Part shown: one piece after another, positions 22,456-33,107 of the stretch | Layout: every line of letters starts with the position of its first letter | Position numbering within the stretch: position 1 is the first letter of the stretch | Origin: Lepidonotus clava | Lineage: Eukaryota; Annelida; Polychaeta; Phyllodocida; Polynoidae | DNA: 64,000 nt | Direction of reading: 5' to 3' | Assembly (NCBI GenBank): GCA_936440205.1 | Contig: OW387145.1 | Span: forward strand, 15,561,396 to 15,625,395 | Notes under the pieces: generated by a model | What the model saw: only the letters and a program-made list of their open reading frames with translations | Told to the model about the DNA's origin: nothing | The model's database searches: none | Translations under genes and position numbers: made by a program

Positions 22456-23299
22456 CTTTCTGGACATCTAAACTTTGTTAGGGTGGTGGAAAGTTGTCTT
22501 CACGCTTCAATTTTAAGTCTTTTAAACATACACGGAACAGACATTTCTTTGCAAGCAGACAAGTTCTCAAATTCTGGCGGAAATACGTGATGCGCATGCG
22601 AAGTTAAGTGCTTAAGTAGGTACCACGTCACTTATTCATTTTGATATTATTGTGTTGCAGCTCTAGACAAATCCTAGAAAGAGTAATAGTTCTTGGATAA
22701 TGGGTACTTGATAAAAAATGATTGAAAATTTATATTAGACACAGCAGACAGTAGTGATTACCTCCTTATTAAGCGCACACTATAAAGAAATAACTAAGAC
22801 TGTTGTGGCACATTTTTTACGGTGGCCCAGGAGTGTAAACCTAGTCTGGTACCCCCGACCTACTAACAGTTACCAAACACTCCTAACCCTAGCACCAGTG
22901 ATGGCCCAGAAGTACAAATCAATAACAATTTCTCCAACAGCTCTACATCCCTAAAACACTATTCACTCCAGGGGCGGACCCAGGAAATTGTAGAGGGGGG
23001 GGCCAAAAACATGAATGTACGGGGGAGGGGTATAATATAACAGGGGGGGTGTAGACCCTTAAAATCGACAGGGCGACATGGGCTTTTCTTAAATTCGACA
23101 TGGCGACATGGCCATTTCTTAAATTCGACAGGGGACATATGGCAATTTAGTGACAAATGACATGGCCCTTTTCTTAAATTCGACAGGGGACAGGAGGTTT
23201 AAAACGATAGTGACAGGGGACAGGGCCATTTCTTAAATTCGACAGGGGACATGGGTCTAAATCTAGATTAAGGGACAGGCAACATGGCCATTAGTAGTA
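22456..23299. other. FHIP2 5' flank with repeat remains
   Basis: The presumed 5' UTR and promoter of FHIP2 lie just right of 22455; no TATA box was found. From 22972 a GGGGCGGACCCAGG end typical of hAT-like MITEs leads into G-rich sequence and then the tandem repeat at 23050-23265. No complete element was delimited. Confidence 0.4.
23050..23265. repeat. Tandem 'ttaaattcgacaggggacat' repeat
   Basis: About six units of 30-35 bases read TTAAATTCGACAGGG(C/G)GACATGGCC, with T-rich joints. It is the inverse-oriented relative of 19845-19970. A single relic 'ttaaattcgacatgtgacac' lies at 49697, beyond the Polinton. Confidence 0.65.
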
Positions 23300-23476
23300 A
23301 AAATTAAAGTCCAGCTCGCCTCTTCGACGCAAAAGTCAGGTCTTGCCCGGCTCACCAGCAAAACATTTACTACTAACTGCTATAAAAGAGACTTGATTAT
23401 ATTTGGTTGATTTGGAGCTGGTGAGCCGGGCAAGACCTGACTTTTGCGTCGAAGATGCGAGCTGGACTTTAATTTT
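23300..23476. repeat. 60-bp-arm palindrome (foldback) with 57-base loop
   Basis: Arm 23300-23359 is the reverse complement of arm 23417-23476 with one mismatch. Both contain GTCAGGTCTTGCCCGGCTCA or its complement. Such a near-perfect hairpin points to a young foldback element or MITE. It contains no gene. Confidence 0.8.
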
Positions 23477-23735
23477 CACTTCTCGTGAGCGGAACATTCT
23501 AAACTCCACTCACTTCCTATGCCACAAACTGTTTTAAAAGAGATTCTATAGATCTATAAATGAAAGTTTAATAGTTTTCAAGGTATGTCTATCTCGCTAC
23601 ATACTCGTACAAATGAGTTAAAAGGTTATGCAATTGATAAATAAAGAACACTAGAATTAAAGTCATATGATAATTTTTATTTATCTTTACATCTTTACAT
23701 CTTTAGGTCATTTACAAATGAATCAAAGGTTATCT

Positions 23736-24170
23736 TTACTTTCCAGTTGAACCAAAGCCTGCTATTCCTCTCTCAGTTTGATCTAATGATACTTCTTCAA
23801 TCAAATCAGCAATAAAAATTCTCTCTAAAATCAACTGAGCTATTCTATCACCTTTTGCAATTTTAAACTCAACTTCACCAAAATTAAACAAGATGACGCA
23901 TACATTTCCACGGTAATCCGGATCAATTACTCCGGCACCGACATCAATAAAATGGTTGTATGTAAGGCTTGATCGTGGAGCAATACGGCCATAGCATCCT
24001 TCAGGAAGTGCAATTTGAATATCAGTTTTAACTAATACTTTTGCTTTTGGAGCTACAACGTAATCATAAGCGCTGTATAAATCAAATCCAGCTGCTTTTT
24101 TTTAACCTCTTGTTGGAGTTATCGCCTCCGTACTTAATTTAGCAAATTTAAGTTCACGATTAGATTTCAT
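23736..24170 (-). CDS. dUTPase region
   Basis: The five trimeric dUTPase motifs are readable in order: [42 protein letters not shown] and [11 protein letters not shown]. The enzyme hydrolyses dUTP to dUMP and keeps uracil out of DNA, a common accessory function of DNA viruses. The sequence is close to animal dUTPases, suggesting capture from a host. It has the AT-rich composition and strand of the Polinton genes and lies at their downstream end; it could also be a separate insertion. The region looks broken about once. Confidence 0.8.
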
Positions 24171-26226
24171 TTTGGAATTGCAGATAACAAGACCTATATC
24201 AATCGTACTATAATCAGTAATCACAATATAATTTAAAGGAAGATAAGAGTCGAATGACTTAATTACTTTTGATTATTTATCGGCTCATGGGTTGTGTAGA
24301 TGGCAACCAAGTGCAAACCAGTAACACTTCCAGCATGGTGAGCCTACAAAAATTAACCTCTAAACTGTGCCCTCGTTTGAGGTGTGAGGTTTAAGATTGG
24401 ATTCGATCGATTGATCAGATAAAAATGTGATGATTAGATAATTGTTGAATAGCTAGATTTCAGTGAAACGATATATTTATAAAAGGTGTTCATGTAAGTT
24501 TAGCTTTCATTATATAAATATTCAATATACTCTGCTTGAATTTCCAAGTTTATCCAAATTATTTATAATAAACAACTTGGTTATCATAATATTTCAGATT
24601 AAAAGTAATATAATTATTTTAATTCGAATATATTTGAAGGAATATAAGAACGTAATGATTATATAAAAATAGCGTTATCTCGCAGTACTTTAAGGCACTT
24701 ATTGTTCAGTGTCATCTAGCGTATACTATAAATGATAATTAGATAGCTGCATCCAGCGACATCTAGCGTAATCACATATATCGATCTCTATTCAAGTTTT
24801 CAAAATCTATATTTGAGTGATCGATTTAATCTAAGTATTCGCTATGTTTATCATATATTATAAAAATAAAACACAACAACATAAATGATGTTAAATTCCA
24901 ATTTTATCATATGCCAATGAAACATTATATTAAAATGTTCGAACTGCTCTTAGCTTTATCATACAAACATTTAGTTTCATAATTATACAAACAATTAGTT
25001 TCACAATCATCTCAAGTCTTGATTACAACAATCTTCAAACATCGTAGACGCACATCTTCTCTACGATCTTCAACCATATTTATAGCGCACCTGACACGAT
25101 CTTCACCGGTCATGATTGAACCGCGCACGATCTTCACACCAGTCATGATTGAACCGCGCACGATCTTCATACCAGTCTTGAGTGAACCGCACATCCTTCA
25201 AGTTTGCGCAAAACATAATATAAATTCTGCAAAAATTATGATAATATTTAAGTTTGAGGAAAGCTTAGCTCTATTGCTACAGACAATCAAACTCCTGAGA
25301 ATAATAATGTCAGATCAAACTTTCCTCTTATTTCAATATATAACCTTCACACATTAAGGAAAAGTTTGAAACATTATTACTTACAAACTTCCTTCTGAAG
25401 CGTAGCTCTATTGCTACACAGACAAACTCTCTCTGAGAATAATGTTGTCTGCATATAAGTAATAATGCATGTAACACTTATTACACAATTGTAAATCAAA
25501 CTTTTCCTCTTACATGAATTTGTGGTCTTGGTCATTACCTATCAAGCTACAATGCAGATAGGTTTAGTTAAAATACATTTTCAGAAACTGAAATCACATG
25601 TATATAGCTTAAGGAAAAAGTTTGAAACATTATTACTTACAAACTTCCTTCTGAAGCGTAGCTCTATTGCTACACAGACAATCAAACTCCTTCTGAGAAT
25701 AATGTTGTCTGCATATAAGTAATAATGTCAACAAAATATATAATAATGCATATTACACTATTACACAATTGTAAATCAAACTTCCTCCTACATGAATTTA
25801 CCAAACGGGTTGCAATATATTTGCAGAGGTTGACCTATTCTTGTTAATATTTTGCTACAATGTATTTGCAAAGGTCGATCAAATCCCGTTAATAAGTTTC
25901 AACCGTGATTCAGAAACTGAAATATTCCTGTTAATAACAGGTCTCATTTTAGTTAAATACCATTACCTATCAGGTTACAATGCAGATAGGTTTAGTTAAA
26001 ATACATTTTCAGACACTGAAATCACATGTATATAGTTTAAGGAAAAAAGTTTGAAACATTATTACTTACAAACTTCCTTATGAAGCGTAGCTCTATTGCT
26101 ACACAGACAATCAAACTCCTTCTGAGAATAATGTTGTCTGCATATAAGTAATAATGTCAACAAAATATATAATAATGCATATTACACTATTACACAATTG
26201 TAAATCAAACTTCCTCCTACATGAAT
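24171..26226. other. Non-coding AT-rich end region of the Polinton
   Basis: No gene was recognised. It holds CTCF-like words near 24297, 24708 and 24755, a 33-bp tandem repeat at 25096-25195 and long direct repeats from 25357 on. It may include a terminal repeat that I could not pair with the other side. Confidence 0.45.
25096..25195. repeat. Three tandem 31-33-bp units
   Basis: The unit is CACGATCTTCACACCAGTCA then TGATTGAACCGCG, three times with small changes. A related 'gatcttcaaacatcgtagac' lies just before. Confidence 0.6.
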
Positions 26227-26375
26227 TTACCAAACGGGTTGCAATATATTTGCAGAGGTTGACCTATTCTTGTTAATATTTTGCTGCAATGTATTTGCAA
26301 AGGTCGACCAATTCCCGTTAATAAGTTTCAACCGTGATTCAGAAACTGAAATATTCCTGTCAATAACAGGTTTCA
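25357..26375. repeat. Long direct repeats, two copies of about 428 bp and one partial
   Basis: The anchor AAGGAAAAAGTTTGAAACAT recurs at 25357, 25611 and 26039. The last two start a near-identical 428-base unit that includes 'accaaacgggttgcaatata'. The right copy runs into the C-terminal coding part of the membrane protein at 26227-26778. Confidence 0.75.
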
Positions 26376-26778
26376 TAAGGTGCGAAGCATTTACAAAAAC
26401 CTTAGCAATATCAGGTTGCAATTCAGTAACTGAAAAATTCCTAACAATTACAGGCTGCATAAGCTGCGAAGCATTCGCAGAAACCTTTCCAATAACAGGT
26501 TGCATTAATTGATTAATAGGCTGTAATTGTTGAGTTTCACATCTCAGAAATAACCTTGACATTTGTTTATATTCTCCAGTAATCACACAATTTAACAAGT
26601 ATTTCTGCTGAGTTAAGTTTGGTCTTTTTATCTCAAGTACAATTACAATTAAGCTAAGAGCAGCCGATACACATAAACCACCAATACTTAATTTTGTTGA
26701 TGGTTTAATTCCATTCAAATTGTTCTTATTAATTATATCCATATTGTTAATCTTATTACTCAAATAATACTTAAACAT
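26227..26778 (-). CDS. Polinton ORF: single-pass membrane protein with internal repeats
   Basis: 183 residues. One hydrophobic segment near residues 30-50 (GGLCVSAALSLIVIVLEIKR) is followed by degenerate repeats of the form QLMQPVI(G/V)(K/R)..S(A/V). It looks like a short cytoplasmic N-terminus with a larger C-terminal domain. The C-terminal coding lies in the long direct repeat, so its length may vary between copies. Function unknown; it is next to the protease and capsid genes. Confidence 0.5.
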   Translation of the reverse strand: MFKYYLSNKINNMDIINKNNLNGIKPSTKLSIGGLCVSAALSLIVIVLEIKRPNLTQQKYLLNCVITGEYKQMSRLFLRCETQQLQPINQLMQPVIGKVSANASQLMQPVIVRNFSVTELQPDIAKVFVNASHLMKPVIDRNISVSESRLKLINGNWSTFANTLQQNINKNRSTSANILQPVW

Positions 26779-26812
26779 AGTTAATAATATTAATCTTAAT
26801 CATATTTCTTAA

Positions 26813-27406
26813 TCATGTTTTAAAAGATTCAATAACATCTTGCATATATTTAGAACATTGATAATGACATTCTAAATTACCAACATTACGTACAACTTTA
26901 TCTATAGATTGTTTATTCAATCGTTCAACATAACGAGTAACAAAATCATCATTCTTCAAAGTATTTTTAGTAAATCTTTGCAAAATCTTTATAAGACTTT
27001 TACCTTTACATTTTTGAAACACATAATAAATAGTGTATTGTCCACACGCAGTTGAAAACAAACTTTGTAAAGTTTTAGAAGAATACTTAAATTTAAATTT
27101 ATCCTTATGTTTACCCTTTTGTAGAAAAACTAAAAAACTTTTTTTAAACGGAGGTAAACCATAAGAATCAAAATACTCTGGAACAGCTTTAGAAGATTTG
27201 AAAAAGAAAGCAACCCAATGTTCACCAGGTTTAAAACTTTCATCTGTATTAACTATAAATGCAGCAGGATACCTCACATTTCTTATATTTGTTAAATTAT
27301 CCGAAGAATAAACACCTTTAAAAATCTTAGACGTAACTATATTAGATTTTAAAACTCTATAAATATCTGATCCAAGCATACTTATTATTCCAGCACACTT
27401 AGTCAA
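26813..27406 (-). CDS. Adenain-like cysteine protease
   Basis: 197 residues with the Ulp1/adenain fold signature. The His is in GEHWVAFFF, the Asp in EYFDSYG, and the nucleophile Cys in the TACGQYTIYYVF block. In adenoviruses and Polintons this enzyme matures capsid proteins. It lies beside the capsid gene, as in other Polintons. Confidence 0.85.
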   Translation of the reverse strand: MTKCAGIISMLGSDIYRVLKSNIVTSKIFKGVYSSDNLTNIRNVRYPAAFIVNTDESFKPGEHWVAFFFKSSKAVPEYFDSYGLPPFKKSFLVFLQKGKHKDKFKFKYSSKTLQSLFSTACGQYTIYYVFQKCKGKSLIKILQRFTKNTLKNDDFVTRYVERLNKQSIDKVVRNVGNLECHYQCSKYMQDVIESFKT

Positions 27407-27447
27407 ATATTTATTTACTATTTATTTATTTACAAACAAGTAAGCAA

Positions 27448-28827
27448 TCAAGAATGCATAACAACCTCAGGTTGATTTACAGGCCCGATTGCAAGCATGC
27501 TGTCATATTCATTAAAGAATACCATTACTATACCATGATTCTTAGGTTCTTTTAAAGTTGCTATTACATTAATAGTACCATTTTCTGATAATTCAAATGA
27601 ATTTGAATTTGGTAAACTTTTGCATAAATCAAAACAATATAATGTGTTACCATTTTTAAATTCTTCAGGAGTTATACTTATAGGATCGTTCTCAAAAAGT
27701 CTACCTGTAGCATAAAGCATTGCCATATAAGCTTCATAAAATTTATCAGCGTCAAAGTCACACTTCATTTCATAAAAAGGAGAAACATCTTCACCCTTTT
27801 GTATAACAATATCTGTCAGTCCAAAATTTTGAAAATAGAATGGATTATGTTTCAAATTTCCATCAAACCCGCGTGCATCTATATAACCAACTATAATTCT
27901 TTTTGGTAATTCATCGTTTGAAATCATTCGATTTTCTTGAAGAATACTTTTGTTAGGAGCTTGAGTTGAATATTTTACCTCAACTCGCCGAAAAGGAAAT
28001 TTCATAAAATTATCTGGCTTTCTACTATTCTCTATTTCATCTAAAAATGTGTCTTCTAATGTCCATCTTTTTACTTGAAGAATTGCTTCTTCAATTTCAA
28101 TTTTATATTTTGCATCTTCAATTTTGGCCATCAATGCAAAATCTGGATCATTTCGTATTAACCTTACTTTCATATCAATATCTCCAGGAAATTTCTTTTG
28201 CTGATTAAACAAATCATTGTGAATTTTACAAATTAACTGAAAACTTTTCCCATATTGAGTTTTTTCAAATCTCTTTTTAGCTCCCTGGTTATGCGCAGCA
28301 TCAAAATTTGAAACTTCATTAAAATCTTTTGTATCTTTATGATAACATGACAAGTCACCCCAAGATTTTAAGACAGATTCTCTAAAAGATAAAAGATTTT
28401 CAATATATGCCTTATAGGGATAAAGGTTATTACTTGATGAAACCAATTTATTTCCAATATACAATTGAACTTCTTTGAACAAAGCTCCACTGAAATAATT
28501 TGCAGGAAACACCTTTGACAAATTTGGAATAGCACCTACTGCACCAGTTTGTGGATCCACAGCTGGTGCATCAGGAGCAGTACCGTCAGAATTTAAAATT
28601 TTTATTTTTAATTGTAAAAAACTTCGAAATAAATCAATAAAATCAGCTTTATTTGACTTCAAGGCAAACTCAATTGGACCGCCTTGACTTAAAGAGCTTA
28701 TAGGAAAAACTTTAGAATAAAAACTTTTACGTGCAGTTGTATCTGTTGGTGGAACATTATAATAATCAAAACTATCATCTACACAAACACAAGACTCATT
28801 AAACATAGACATTTTAATTAAACTCAA
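27448..28827 (-). CDS. Major capsid protein (double jelly-roll type)
   Basis: 459 residues. The N-terminal block with DSFDYYNVPPTDT, a GGPIEFAL motif and DLFRSFLQLKIKILN resembles the hexon-like capsid protein of Polintons and adintoviruses as I recall it (PIEF, then D-L-x-x-x-L-x-hydrophobic). Hydrophobic beta-rich sequence continues to the C-terminus. It is placed between the protease and small structural genes, which fits. The assignment rests on motif memory and context. Confidence 0.7.
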   Translation of the reverse strand: MSLIKMSMFNESCVCVDDSFDYYNVPPTDTTARKSFYSKVFPISSLSQGGPIEFALKSNKADFIDLFRSFLQLKIKILNSDGTAPDAPAVDPQTGAVGAIPNLSKVFPANYFSGALFKEVQLYIGNKLVSSSNNLYPYKAYIENLLSFRESVLKSWGDLSCYHKDTKDFNEVSNFDAAHNQGAKKRFEKTQYGKSFQLICKIHNDLFNQQKKFPGDIDMKVRLIRNDPDFALMAKIEDAKYKIEIEEAILQVKRWTLEDTFLDEIENSRKPDNFMKFPFRRVEVKYSTQAPNKSILQENRMISNDELPKRIIVGYIDARGFDGNLKHNPFYFQNFGLTDIVIQKGEDVSPFYEMKCDFDADKFYEAYMAMLYATGRLFENDPISITPEEFKNGNTLYCFDLCKSLPNSNSFELSENGTINVIATLKEPKNHGIVMVFFNEYDSMLAIGPVNQPEVVMHS

Positions 28828-29081
28828 AATTTCAGCAAATTATAGGATCAAAAATAATTGATATAAACATAACATAACATAAGATAAAGTGTATCTCAGG
28901 CAGATTTCCTTGAATTATATTTAACTAAAAATATCTTTATTTCTATTTGATCTCTTATTTGTAGTATTTTTTCTTGTTTTCCTTCTTTTCTTAGGAACTT
29001 CATCATATTCCTTTCTCCTTTTTCTTCTATTTTCATACTCACCATCATCTGAATCATTAAATCTATTCTTAGCTTTAGATG

Positions 29082-29432
29082 CTAAATAATTAATAAAACT
29101 GAACCTAATTGTTTAAACTGTTTAGTAGCCTCATCTTTAAATGCATCTTTAATACCTTTTCGATTCACAATAACATCTTTAACTATATTTTGACCACCCT
29201 TTATTGCACTTTTTAAAAAATGCTTTTTAGCAGATTCAAAAGCTGGTAACGCCATACCAGAAAGTCCCTTTAAAAGAGAGCCGAATATATTTCCAATGCC
29301 ATAACCTCGTTGATGCTGAACTCCAATATATGGAGGAATAAATGTTGCATACCCTCCTTTCTGAGTCTTTGCATTATTTTTAAAGAAATTTCTATAATGC
29401 CCAACATAATCTTTTCCACAATACTTTTGCAT
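29082..29432 (-). CDS. Small Polinton structural protein, Gly-rich
   Basis: 116 residues. It has a GYGIGNIFGSLLKGL stretch, like the amphipathic or glycine-rich segments of adenovirus-type minor capsid or membrane-active proteins, and a basic C-terminal half. It is next to the capsid gene. The exact counterpart is not certain. Confidence 0.5.
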   Translation of the reverse strand: MQKYCGKDYVGHYRNFFKNNAKTQKGGYATFIPPYIGVQHQRGYGIGNIFGSLLKGLSGMALPAFESAKKHFLKSAIKGGQNIVKDVIVNRKGIKDAFKDEATKQFKQLGSVLLII

Positions 29433-29547
29433 TCTTATTTCATAAACCTAACATAAATTTACTGAGATTTATTACTTAATGAAATTATTCATAATGATCT
29501 GAAAGTGATAATCTTAAAGTAATTTCAAGTAGGTCAAGATTCACTTT

Positions 29548-30603
29548 CTAAGGCTTCCAAGATTCCCATTTTAAAGTTCGTTTAATTGGTCTACCAAATG
29601 ATGATGTTCGTTCTGGACTTGGAACTGAAACTTCCTCATCTACATTACTTGTAACACTAGTTACCTTTCTCTTTTTTTTCTTTTTTTCCTTTTTTTCCTT
29701 AGTTTCTTTGGATTTACGTTTAACTAAATCTAATTTTTGAGTAACAAATTCTTCATCTGATGTAGGACTTGCTACTTTCTTATGAAATAATTCTTCCTTA
29801 TCTGATTCAAAATCACTAACATCAAACTTAGGTGGTTTCTTCTCAACTATTTCTCCAACATGAACACCAGCTTTACCCTGATTTAAATTTTCATTTTTAT
29901 CTTTCATTAAGTAAGGAGTATTAAGTGCATCAGAAATCCAAGCTCTATTACTTTCTTCGAAAGGATATTTACCTACTGAAACTGGAGAAGACTTTTTAGG
30001 AATACGTGGAAAATATTCTTCAATTGTTTTAGTAGGTCTAGGTTTAGGTATTTCATCTTTTTTTTCTGGAAAACGCGAAAAGTATTCCATTATAGATGAA
30101 GCTTTCTTCGGTCTTAACTTTATCCAAGATTTTGGAATATTTATATCCATTAAGAAATCCCACACTTTATCAGCTCCTACTGGTTGCGCTTTAAATTCTT
30201 TTGATTTAGAAAAATATTGCATTAATTTAATAATATTTGAACCGTTAATTACTTCATCTCCTAATGTTAATTGTCCTTTTTCATCCCATGATGCAGATTT
30301 ATTTTTCATTGCTTTTAAAATGCTACCAACATTTGGCTTCTGTGATAAAGTTATTCTTTCTAAAATTTCCTCAATTGTTAATTCATTTTCATCAAAAATA
30401 TTTGTATGCTTACTCCTCATAGTTTCATAATCTTGAGGAATATATGATGAAAAAGTAGGATAACTTTGTCTTTGAAACATACGTTCCTGCATTAATTCAT
30501 TTTGTCTAGATAAAACATAATTATCTTTCTTCGTTTTTTCATCAAAATTACAACTTTTAAACATTACATATGGTATAATAACACTTTCTTTAAAAGAAGC
30601 CAT
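29548..30603 (-). CDS. Polinton ORF, 351 residues, unassigned
   Basis: The N-terminal half is ordered-looking. The C-terminal half is charged, with long Lys/Glu runs around ETKEKKEKKKKKRK, and repeats of the form IMEYFSRFP.K and IEEYFPRIPKK. A virion or DNA-binding role is possible from position only, between capsid and core-type genes. Confidence 0.55.
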   Translation of the reverse strand: MASFKESVIIPYVMFKSCNFDEKTKKDNYVLSRQNELMQERMFQRQSYPTFSSYIPQDYETMRSKHTNIFDENELTIEEILERITLSQKPNVGSILKAMKNKSASWDEKGQLTLGDEVINGSNIIKLMQYFSKSKEFKAQPVGADKVWDFLMDINIPKSWIKLRPKKASSIMEYFSRFPEKKDEIPKPRPTKTIEEYFPRIPKKSSPVSVGKYPFEESNRAWISDALNTPYLMKDKNENLNQGKAGVHVGEIVEKKPPKFDVSDFESDKEELFHKKVASPTSDEEFVTQKLDLVKRKSKETKEKKEKKKKKRKVTSVTSNVDEEVSVPSPERTSSFGRPIKRTLKWESWKP

Positions 30604-30668
30604 CTGAGCTATTTATAATAATCTTGTAATACCAATATTTTCCAGTTTAACCTTAAGTCAATTAATCA

Positions 30669-31127
30669 TTATGATAAAATTTTACCCACTTTACTAAGTA
30701 ATCCACCTGCAATTGGCACAATAGATTTAGATAAAAGACCTAACACTGTAGGTAAGATAAATGGAAGAAAACCGCCGTCTTGTTTTAAAGTATCTTTTCG
30801 TTTCTTCAAAGAAAGATTTTTTCTTACTAAATATCTCATAACCTCTTTAAACTTCTTTACTTTTTCAAACTGTAACTTAGTCAATTTAACGTTTCCTCTC
30901 AAAACATTATGAATACAATCACAAATTGAAAATATATCGTTAGCATCTGCTAAATCTAAAATTTGATTTCTTTTCTTTACACTATGACCCGCACAACAAA
31001 GTAAAGTAAGGTAATGTCTATGTACATAAGCACTGTTCTTACATTTACTTTGTCTCTGCTTTTTCTTTTGAGGTGATTTTTTCTTTTGCGGAGCCATCAA
31101 CTTCTTTTGTGGTGCCATAATATCCAA
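30669..31127 (-). CDS. Small basic core or minor capsid-like protein
   Basis: 152 residues. A very basic N-terminus (KKKSPQKKKQRQSKCK), a helical middle, then KQDGGFLPFILPTVLGLLS and a glycine-rich hydrophobic tail. A GGFLPF(I/L)LP motif is frequent in Polinton small proteins that I recall as adenovirus pX/pVI-like. The annotation as core or membrane-active protein is inference. Confidence 0.6.
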   Translation of the reverse strand: MDIMAPQKKLMAPQKKKSPQKKKQRQSKCKNSAYVHRHYLTLLCCAGHSVKKRNQILDLADANDIFSICDCIHNVLRGNVKLTKLQFEKVKKFKEVMRYLVRKNLSLKKRKDTLKQDGGFLPFILPTVLGLLSKSIVPIAGGLLSKVGKILS

Positions 31128-31167
31128 ACAAATTACTTTTCAAAGATTAACCTTATCAATCTCAACA

Positions 31168-31830
31168 CTATTTAACTTGAGGAATAAAAACATGCTGCAC
31201 TAAACCAAAAATATTTGCACGAAGCATTGCATTTTTAGGTGTCTTTTGATGACCATCAATGAAAAGGTAACCATGAGGTTTATTCACAGCATGTTCAAAT
31301 ATATTAACAAAACTACGTTGATTCTTTGGCATAAGCTTTCTAGCAAGAGAATAAGGAATTGTTTGATCAAGAGGCAAATTAAAAATACACAAATAAGTGG
31401 CATTTTTTGAAAAATTCTTTCTTTCTTTTCCATCTTGAAATAAATTCTGTGTTATAAATACAATACTAACATTTTCATGATGCGATCGTTTTGTAAAAAA
31501 TTCTGAAATCAATTTGTTATTACCACATTCAGACATTAAATCATCAAACACAACAAGACCCTCTTTGCTAGAATCTACAAAATTATCAAAAGAATCAGGT
31601 AAACCCTGATGAAATTGTACATTTTTCTCTAACAAATATTTATCATGCGGAAATGTTTCACCATAAAACCAATGAATATATTCAAAATCTTTATCTATTA
31701 ACCTATCACTATTCTTAAGCAAATCAATTACAAAAGTAGTCTTTCCACAATTACTAGGACCAGCAATAATCATTGAAAACGGAGTTTTCAATCTTGCATC
31801 AAAAATATTAAAATGCTCTTCCGACGTCAT
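31168..31830 (-). CDS. FtsK/HerA-type DNA packaging ATPase
   Basis: 220 residues. Walker A is IIAGPSNCGKTTF near residue 20, Walker B is LVVFDDLMSE, and a sensor-like VFITQNLF follows. This is the genome-packaging ATPase of Polintons and related viruses. Its start lies 2 bases from the integrase stop, as in a compact cluster. Confidence 0.9.
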   Translation of the reverse strand: MTSEEHFNIFDARLKTPFSMIIAGPSNCGKTTFVIDLLKNSDRLIDKDFEYIHWFYGETFPHDKYLLEKNVQFHQGLPDSFDNFVDSSKEGLVVFDDLMSECGNNKLISEFFTKRSHHENVSIVFITQNLFQDGKERKNFSKNATYLCIFNLPLDQTIPYSLARKLMPKNQRSFVNIFEHAVNKPHGYLFIDGHQKTPKNAMLRANIFGLVQHVFIPQVK

Positions 31831-31832
31831 AA

Positions 31833-32798
31833 CTATGCCCCTACAACTTTAGCTATTTCCTGAATATAAGCTACACCTGTTAATATCTGATTATCTTTAT
31901 CTTGCAAAACAAATGTAACTGGTCTTGTATTAAGAATATAAGCTATTTGAAAAATTTCTTTTTTCCAATTTGATAAAAATCCTCTCTGAAATGCTTTTCG
32001 ATATTTAGTTAGTCTCACTTTATCACCGACTTTTAAGCCTTGATATCTTTGTTTACTATATAAATAATCTTTATATTGTTTTTCCCATAACTCCTGCTCA
32101 TTTCCTTGATTTACTTCAATTGGACTTACACCTAACGTACTATGACAAGATCGATTATAACCATTAACAATATTTTGTAGAATATCAACGTATTTTCTCG
32201 TCTTCTTAGCTTTCATATATCTAAACAGTCTATTTTTAAATGTCCTAATAAACCTCTCTACAATAGCACATTTTGGATCTTGAAAAGTTGAAAACTGTTG
32301 AATATTGTTCTTTTTTAAAAAATTGCTAAAAACCCCTTTAAACTCTGAACCAGAATCAGTTTGAATTAAACGAGGTTTAACCCCTGCTCTTTGCAATATT
32401 CTTTTAAAAGCAAATAATGTTTCTGAAGACATTTTAGTTCTCATAGGTTCAACATAAGCAAACCTAGAAAAACAATCAATAGCAGCTAAAATATTAGTAT
32501 AACCATCATTATCATTTCTCAATTTAGGAATTACCATTAAATCTAATTGCCATTGATCATTTCTTCCACGTACAATTATTTTTCGTCTTTGAAAATTTTT
32601 CTGAACAGGTTTAAATGAAGTATATGTCTCGGTATTTTGTAAAAATGTTTTAACATCTTTCAAAGTAATAGTTGGATTAATAGCTTTTGCAGATAAATAT
32701 AATTTTCGAATAGAAGAAAATGAAGATGAATGTAAGGGATTGAAATATATAGATGCTAATAAATCCCTTTTATTCAAATAATCTTCCATTTTACTCAA
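31833..32798 (-). CDS. Retroviral-type (RVE) integrase of Polinton
   Basis: 321 residues. The DDE triad is readable as WQLDLMVI, IQTDSGSEF and IVERFIRTFKNR. A C-terminal SH3/chromo-like part (GDKVRLTKYRKAFQ) follows. It inserts the element and makes the target duplication. Its presence, with a protein-primed polymerase, defines the element class. Confidence 0.92.
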   Translation of the reverse strand: MSKMEDYLNKRDLLASIYFNPLHSSSFSSIRKLYLSAKAINPTITLKDVKTFLQNTETYTSFKPVQKNFQRRKIIVRGRNDQWQLDLMVIPKLRNDNDGYTNILAAIDCFSRFAYVEPMRTKMSSETLFAFKRILQRAGVKPRLIQTDSGSEFKGVFSNFLKKNNIQQFSTFQDPKCAIVERFIRTFKNRLFRYMKAKKTRKYVDILQNIVNGYNRSCHSTLGVSPIEVNQGNEQELWEKQYKDYLYSKQRYQGLKVGDKVRLTKYRKAFQRGFLSNWKKEIFQIAYILNTRPVTFVLQDKDNQILTGVAYIQEIAKVVGA

Positions 32799-33107
32799 TT
32801 AAAGCAATTATATTTCATACTAAGTATTAGACAATCACAAGCAAAACTTAATTACTATTGCTCAAGCTAAGCTTAATATAAACAACAATCACATGCTAAG
32901 CTTAAATACAATATATACAAAACTCACATTCTTTCACTGATTTTTTCAAATAGCTGGTAGGATGAAGCTGGCTATCCAAACATTTACATCCCATTAAACA
33001 CTATTTGAAACTCAGATCTAGTAAATTAATATATAGTGCTCCGGGAGTCCGTAAGCACCTCAGCGCTTTCACGCTGAATATAATATAATATTATAATATA
33101 ATATGAT
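32799..33107. other. Spacer between integrase and zinc-ribbon genes
   Basis: No frame of interest. It contains a hairpin-like 'ctccgggagtccgtaagcac' and an AT dinucleotide run 'aatataatattataatat' just before 33108. Confidence 0.4.

Noticed and set aside
22264-22590. 108-codon plus-strand frame
   Set aside because: It is antisense to the FHIP2 first exon and has no recognisable domain.
24380-24420. Possible tRNA B-box near 'ggattcgatcgattg'
   Set aside because: No A-box or foldable cloverleaf around it.
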